Origin: Bog-473 sp963843365
GTDB taxonomy: Bacteria; Actinomycetota; Acidimicrobiia; Acidimicrobiales; RAAP-2
Reading direction: 5' to 3'
Length of the DNA stretch: 64,000 nt
Assembly (NCBI GenBank): GCA_963843365.1
Contig: CAWJKG010000002.1
Span: 1,054,001 to 1,118,000, forward strand
The notes under the pieces were generated by a model. It was not told the origin of the DNA and did no database searches. It saw only the letters and a program-made list of their open reading frames with translations. How positions within the stretch are numbered: the stretch's first letter is position 1; each line of letters opens with the position of its first letter. The position numbers and the translations under genes are program-made. This document shows, piece by piece, positions 60,508 through 64,000 of the stretch.

Positions 60508-61473
60508 ATGCACACGAGGGAGGATCCCCATGGAGTCCTGCCACCCCATGGCGACGGCGTCTGGCACATGGTTCCCTGGGCCCTCGCCCGCAGGGCAATA
60601 TGCGGAAGGGAAATCGAGTACGGGGCGCGGTTGAGGACATGGCCCGAAACGCCTCCCGAGGACCGCTGCGACATCTGCGTCCGACGATCTCTAAGATTTG
60701 ACGTGAGTGACGTGCATTCGAATCGGGCTGGCGAAGTCCTGAGCAAGATCTGCGGGCCTGTCATTGAGGTCTTCGCGGACATCTGGTGCCCGTTCGCCTA
60801 CGTCGGGCTGCAGACGATCCGCACCCAGCGAGCGCGAGCGGGTAGCTCGGACGTGGCGATCTGGGTGCGAGCCTGGCCGCTCGAGTTAGTCAACGGGATG
60901 CCACTCGACGCGTCGACCACCTGGGACCACGTCAACGAGCTTCGAGAGCAAGTTGCCCCGGATCTGTTCCGTCACTTCGACATCACTCGGTTTCCGAACT
61001 CGACGCTCGATGCCCTCGCATTGGCCAACCGGGCCTATCGGATCGACCCCGAGGTAGGCGAGCTGGTCAGCTTCGCCCTCCGAGAGGCCCTCTTCGAGGA
61101 GGGTGAGGACATTTCAGACAGCATCACACTCGAGCGCATTGCGCACACGTTCGGTGTCGCCATGCCGGACGAATCCGATCGTGCCGGCGTCGGGGCGGAC
61201 TGGCATGAGGGAGAGCGACGTGGCGTCCTCGGCTCGCCGCACTTCTTCTGCGGCGATGACGATGTCTTTTGCCCCTCACTCACAATCACAAAGGATCCCG
61301 TCAAGGGAACGTCGATTAGCAGAGACACTTCGCGTTTGACGGACTTTCTGGCGCGTTGTTTGCCTCTATCTACAGCGGCATCCGCCGACAATGGAAACTG
61401 GCCGCGTCGCGCGTTGTGCCACTCACACCCTTTGACGCTTGAGACGAATCCGGGTCTGATGCTCTCCGCTTAG
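60508..61473 (+). CDS. DsbA-fold (2-hydroxychromene isomerase-like) protein with Cys-containing N-terminal extension
   Basis: The 321-residue frame has an N-terminal part (about 1-65) with ARRAICGREIEYGARLRTWP and DRCDICVRRS, a possible small metal site, and a DsbA-like thioredoxin domain (about 80-270): VIEVFADIWCPFAYVGLQTI, PLELVNGMPLDAS, ALREALFEEGEDISDSITLE and GVLGSPHFFCGDD. The active region has one Cys followed by Pro (WCPF), as in FrnE or HCCA isomerase relatives, so thiol-disulfide exchange is not assured. Start at 60508 fits the predicted promoter; GTG 60703 is a shorter alternative without the extension. Confidence 0.75.
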   Translation: MHTREDPHGVLPPHGDGVWHMVPWALARRAICGREIEYGARLRTWPETPPEDRCDICVRRSLRFDVSDVHSNRAGEVLSKICGPVIEVFADIWCPFAYVGLQTIRTQRARAGSSDVAIWVRAWPLELVNGMPLDASTTWDHVNELREQVAPDLFRHFDITRFPNSTLDALALANRAYRIDPEVGELVSFALREALFEEGEDISDSITLERIAHTFGVAMPDESDRAGVGADWHEGERRGVLGSPHFFCGDDDVFCPSLTITKDPVKGTSISRDTSRLTDFLARCLPLSTAASADNGNWPRRALCHSHPLTLETNPGLMLSA

Positions 61474-61611
61474 CGTTTGGCGTAATCGCGCCACCTGGCA
61501 GCTGCCAGTTTTGGCGATCGGCTTGACATGCTCAGACCACCTCCAGCGCTGGGAGGAATGTGGCCTGACCGACAGCACCTTCTCCCGGCATCGTGCCTCT
61601 TCTCGTTGCGG

Positions 61612-61800
61612 CTATGTGGGAACCTCGTCCTTTAGGTTCTGGTGCAGCCAAGTTCGCACTTCGTCCGTATCCTCGTGCCCGTGCACCGAGACGGCGTGTT
61701 GGGTCGCCGCGAGGAGCACTTCGTCCTCCTCGCCCGATATCGTCAGCGTGCATCCGCTGTCGCTTGGAAAGTCTCTGCAATCAGCAACCTTTCGGCCCAT
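61612..61800 (-). CDS. DUF1059 small protein
   Basis: The 62-residue protein has the DUF1059 pattern: VADCRDFPSDSGCTLTISGE, EDEVLLAATQHAVSVHGHED and a closing helix. It has two conserved Cys spaced as in the family. Function unknown; common in actinobacteria as a stand-alone gene. The gap of about 140 bases upstream of it (61474-61611 side) shows nothing else. Confidence 0.75.
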   Translation of the reverse strand: MGRKVADCRDFPSDSGCTLTISGEEDEVLLAATQHAVSVHGHEDTDEVRTWLHQNLKDEVPT

Positions 61801-61827
61801 GCCTAGTCCCCTTTTGTTATCTCTTCG

Positions 61828-62124
61828 TCACATCTCTTCGACGCGCTGCACGTCGAGATTACGGAATACCAAAGGCCCGTCACACAACTCGCGAATCTTC
61901 ACCGCAAGGGAGGCCGTTTCAGGGAGCTCAGAATTCGCCATCGCATCCTCATAGGACGGGAACTCCACGATCTGCACATAGACGTTCGGCCGATCTCTGT
62001 CTTTGGTGAACGATCCTCGCTGTGCGGTGCGCTTACCGACTGTCTTGGCCCGCCACTCATCGACGAGTGCTTCAACTTCGTCGGATCGGGTCGTCTCGAT
62101 CTCGATGATCTGAATGAACGCCAT
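61828..62124 (-). CDS. Dimeric alpha/beta-barrel small protein
   Basis: A 98-residue protein with the ferredoxin-like pattern of antibiotic-biosynthesis-monooxygenase or stress-responsive dimeric proteins: AFIQIIEIETTRSDEVEALV, DRDRPNVYVQIVEFPSYEDA and MANSELPETASLAVKIRELC. The strand-helix-strand-strand-helix order supports this. An AAAGGAAC site lies before the ATG. Function unknown. It is in line with the DUF1059 gene 27 bases downstream, and both are probably cotranscribed. Confidence 0.75.
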   Translation of the reverse strand: MAFIQIIEIETTRSDEVEALVDEWRAKTVGKRTAQRGSFTKDRDRPNVYVQIVEFPSYEDAMANSELPETASLAVKIRELCDGPLVFRNLDVQRVEEM

Positions 62125-62424
62125 AGAAGTTCCTTTGTTGGGAGCCCGCTACTGCGTGACCTTCTCTTGCAAGGTAACCCTGCGGAGTAGAGATTGCAAT
62201 GGATATTTCGCTCGGCCGGCGGGATGCTCGGGGCGGAGGGCTCCCGTCTTCCGTCGCACGCACGACACGCCATGGACGCACGGCGGCAACGAACAGGGGT
62301 TCCCCGTCGCGCCCGATCAACCTTGGCTCGAGAACCTGAAGGGGCTCCAACGCACCACGACGGGCTTGACCCGAACCCGCTTCATCAGAGATGCACGTGT
62401 GCGCCGAGGAATTTCGGCTCTTCG
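62125..62424. other. Intergenic stretch without a recognisable gene
   Basis: Between the small barrel gene and the end of the flavoprotein gene, 300 bases hold no frame with credible start, coding pattern or similarity. Presumably it contains the promoter of the small-protein pair. No DosR-like box was found in it. Confidence 0.4.
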
Positions 62425-63834
62425 TCAGCGGTTGTCGTCGGAACCGCGCGTGGGTGGGACAATCTGCTCCGAGGCGAGTAGTTGGCTGGAGACGGGAAGC
62501 GGTTTGGGCTGCACGATCGCCCGAACGTCAGCCGGAAGGCTCAGGTCGCCACCCGTGTGCATCACACTGAACTCTCGTTCTGCCCGGCCCCGACCGATGA
62601 ACGAGCGGGTCCAGGTGAGCAAGGTGGTCACCCGGTTCCCGAACCCGGTGAGGAAGGTCAGATGCACGAACCCCCAGACCACCCAGCCAGGAAACCCACT
62701 CAAGCGGAGGCCGCGGAAGTCCACTACCGACCGAAAGCGCCCGATGGTCGCCGCACTGCCGAGATCTCGGTACTTGAAGGGTCTGCTGGCCTTGCCTTGG
62801 AGCCGCCTCACGATGGTGTTGGCCGCATATAGGCCGCCCTGTATCGCGACCTCGGCCACGCCCGGAAGGTTGCGCAGGGACATCATGTCGCCCACCACGA
62901 ACACCTCCGGATGTCCCCGCAGCGTCAGATCGTCCAAGACCGCGATCCGTCCGGACTGATCTAGTTCTGCGCCGGTCGCCTCTGCCAACGCCGCGGCTAG
63001 GGGCGATGCTTCCACTCCGGCCGCCCAAACGGTCGTGTACGCCTCGAGCCTGCTGGTGATGCCACCGGGCTCTTCGATATCGACCCCGCCGGCATCGACC
63101 CCGACCACCCGGGCCCCCATGCGGAGTTCCACGCCAAGACGCTCGAGCTCCTTGACCGCTTTGCGAGCAAGGTCCTTTCCGAAGGTAGCCAAGGGCCGCT
63201 CGCCACCGTCGAGCAACACGACCCGCGCTGACGCCGGATCAAAAGTGCGGAACTCGCCGCGAAGGCTGCGCACGGCCAGCTCACGCACCTGACCTGCCAG
63301 TTCCACGCCGGTCGGACCGGCTCCCACGATGGCGATGGTCAGCCAACGCCGCTGCTCGGCCGGGTCGGCCGTCAACTCTGCCTTCTCGAATGCTCCGAAG
63401 ATGCGACGACGCAACTCGAGAGCGTCGTCGATGGTCTTCATGCCGGGGGCGCACAGCGCGTACTCGTTGTGCCCGAAATAGGACTGATTGACGCCAGCCG
63501 CCACGATCAGGGTGTCGTAGGGGATTTCGCGGGCCTCTGTTCCCAGGACACTCGCATGCACAACCTGCCGATCGAGGTCGAAGCCGGTTACCTCCGCCAG
63601 CTCGACCCGAACGTTCTTGTGCTTGCGGACCACGTGACGTATCGCAGGCGAGATCTGCCCAGGCGGAATCATTCCGGTCGCCACCTGGTACAGCAGAGGC
63701 TGGAACAAGTGATAGTTGCGTCGATCCACCACGGTCACCTGGACCGGCCGGCGCCCGAGCAGGCGGGTCGCCGGCAGCCCACCGAAGCCGCCGCCGACGA
63801 TGACCACTCTGTGAGGGGTGCGAGCGGGGTTCAT
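62425..63834 (-). CDS. ndh: Type II NADH dehydrogenase-like flavoprotein
   Basis: The 469-residue FAD-dependent enzyme has the FAD dinucleotide motif VVIVGGGFGGLPATRLLG, the NDH-2 segment NYHLFQPLLYQVATGMIPPG, the NADH motif IAIVGAGPTGVELAGQVREL, and the second FAD motif HPEVFVVGDMMSLRNLPGVA followed by AIQGGLYAANTIVRRL. A membrane-associating C-terminal helix (VVWGFVHLTFLTGFGNRV) is typical. It moves electrons from NADH to quinone without pumping protons. The start at 63834 is just before the FAD motif; the frame could also start at 63945. The last 55 bases of the window hold no clear feature. Confidence 0.88.
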   Translation of the reverse strand: MNPARTPHRVVIVGGGFGGLPATRLLGRRPVQVTVVDRRNYHLFQPLLYQVATGMIPPGQISPAIRHVVRKHKNVRVELAEVTGFDLDRQVVHASVLGTEAREIPYDTLIVAAGVNQSYFGHNEYALCAPGMKTIDDALELRRRIFGAFEKAELTADPAEQRRWLTIAIVGAGPTGVELAGQVRELAVRSLRGEFRTFDPASARVVLLDGGERPLATFGKDLARKAVKELERLGVELRMGARVVGVDAGGVDIEEPGGITSRLEAYTTVWAAGVEASPLAAALAEATGAELDQSGRIAVLDDLTLRGHPEVFVVGDMMSLRNLPGVAEVAIQGGLYAANTIVRRLQGKASRPFKYRDLGSAATIGRFRSVVDFRGLRLSGFPGWVVWGFVHLTFLTGFGNRVTTLLTWTRSFIGRGRAEREFSVMHTGGDLSLPADVRAIVQPKPLPVSSQLLASEQIVPPTRGSDDNR

Positions 63835-64000
63835 CAGATATTCGCGATCGGTCCGGGGGCTCCCGGCTTCGGCTCGATCCCCGGTTCGTCCGAGCCGGTC
63901 GGTCTTGACCCCCTCTGGTGTCGACCGGGGAGGTCCAGCAGCCATGCGGCCACGGCTGCGTCCGAGTGCGTGCTCGCGGTCAACGTCCCGGCTCAGCTGG

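Noticed and set aside
63835..63945. 37-residue N-terminal extension of the NADH dehydrogenase-like protein
   Set aside because: It has no ribosome binding site and a disordered composition, and the FAD motif begins right after the later ATG; kept only as an alternative start.

Overview
The window is high-GC DNA with short intergenic gaps, frequent GTG starts and many 4-base start/stop overlaps, which points to an actinobacterium. Secreted proteins with fibronectin-III arrays and repeated GYWEVASDGGIFAFG units, next to a pst operon with a very large PstS, suggest Acidimicrobiia. That placement is an inference from protein style; no rRNA is present to settle it.

Left part (1-6.3 kb): ordinary single genes. 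They include a DoxX-like protein, a DUF6328 membrane protein, a small Rho-N-like protein, a broken CHAD gene, a STAS protein, a pirin, a luciferase-like oxidoreductase and a glutathione peroxidase.

Phosphate and surface block (6.4-24.8 kb), all on the minus strand. One tightly coupled eight-gene run reads from 21338 down to 6463: a WxL/DUF916-like surface protein, a small secreted protein, a 1370-residue FN3 protein, pstB, pstC, pstA, a 1476-residue double-ectodomain PstS, and a sortase-fold protein lacking the usual catalytic residues. Upstream lie two more minus-strand units, each ending in a perfect hairpin: a paralogous Ig-like secreted protein and a separate phosphate-binding-type protein. 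Three of the secreted proteins share an unassigned N-terminal domain.

Transition (24.8-27 kb): a small secreted protein, a TetR regulator and a CoA-transferase remnant.

Dormancy island (27-61 kb): the main discovery of the window. A DosR/DevR-type response regulator (39682-40341) and a DosS/DosT-type GAF kinase (38465-39589) lie amid at least 14 loci carrying palindromes of the form GGGAC-N4-GTCCC, the architecture of the mycobacterial DosR box. The genes behind the boxes match the DosR theme: universal stress proteins, a P-type ATPase, an Rv2004c-like kinase/ATPase, pyridoxamine-oxidase-fold proteins and a wax ester/triacylglycerol synthase. There are also modules I do not know from the M. 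tuberculosis regulon: a complete arginine deiminase pathway (arcD-A-B-C plus a USP), an acetyltransferase-deacetylase-USP operon, an aldehyde dehydrogenase and a DsbA-like protein. The likely physiology is survival of oxygen limitation by substrate-level ATP from arginine, lipid storage, ion balance and protein-acetylation control. Three ABC export systems and an APC permease are interspersed. Several remnants (two truncated USPs and an internally deleted phosphoketolase) show the island has been losing parts.

Right end (61.5-64 kb): two small conserved proteins and a type II NADH dehydrogenase-like flavoprotein. No CRISPR array, rRNA, complete tRNA or insertion sequence was seen. Computations that would settle open points are named in the individual entries.
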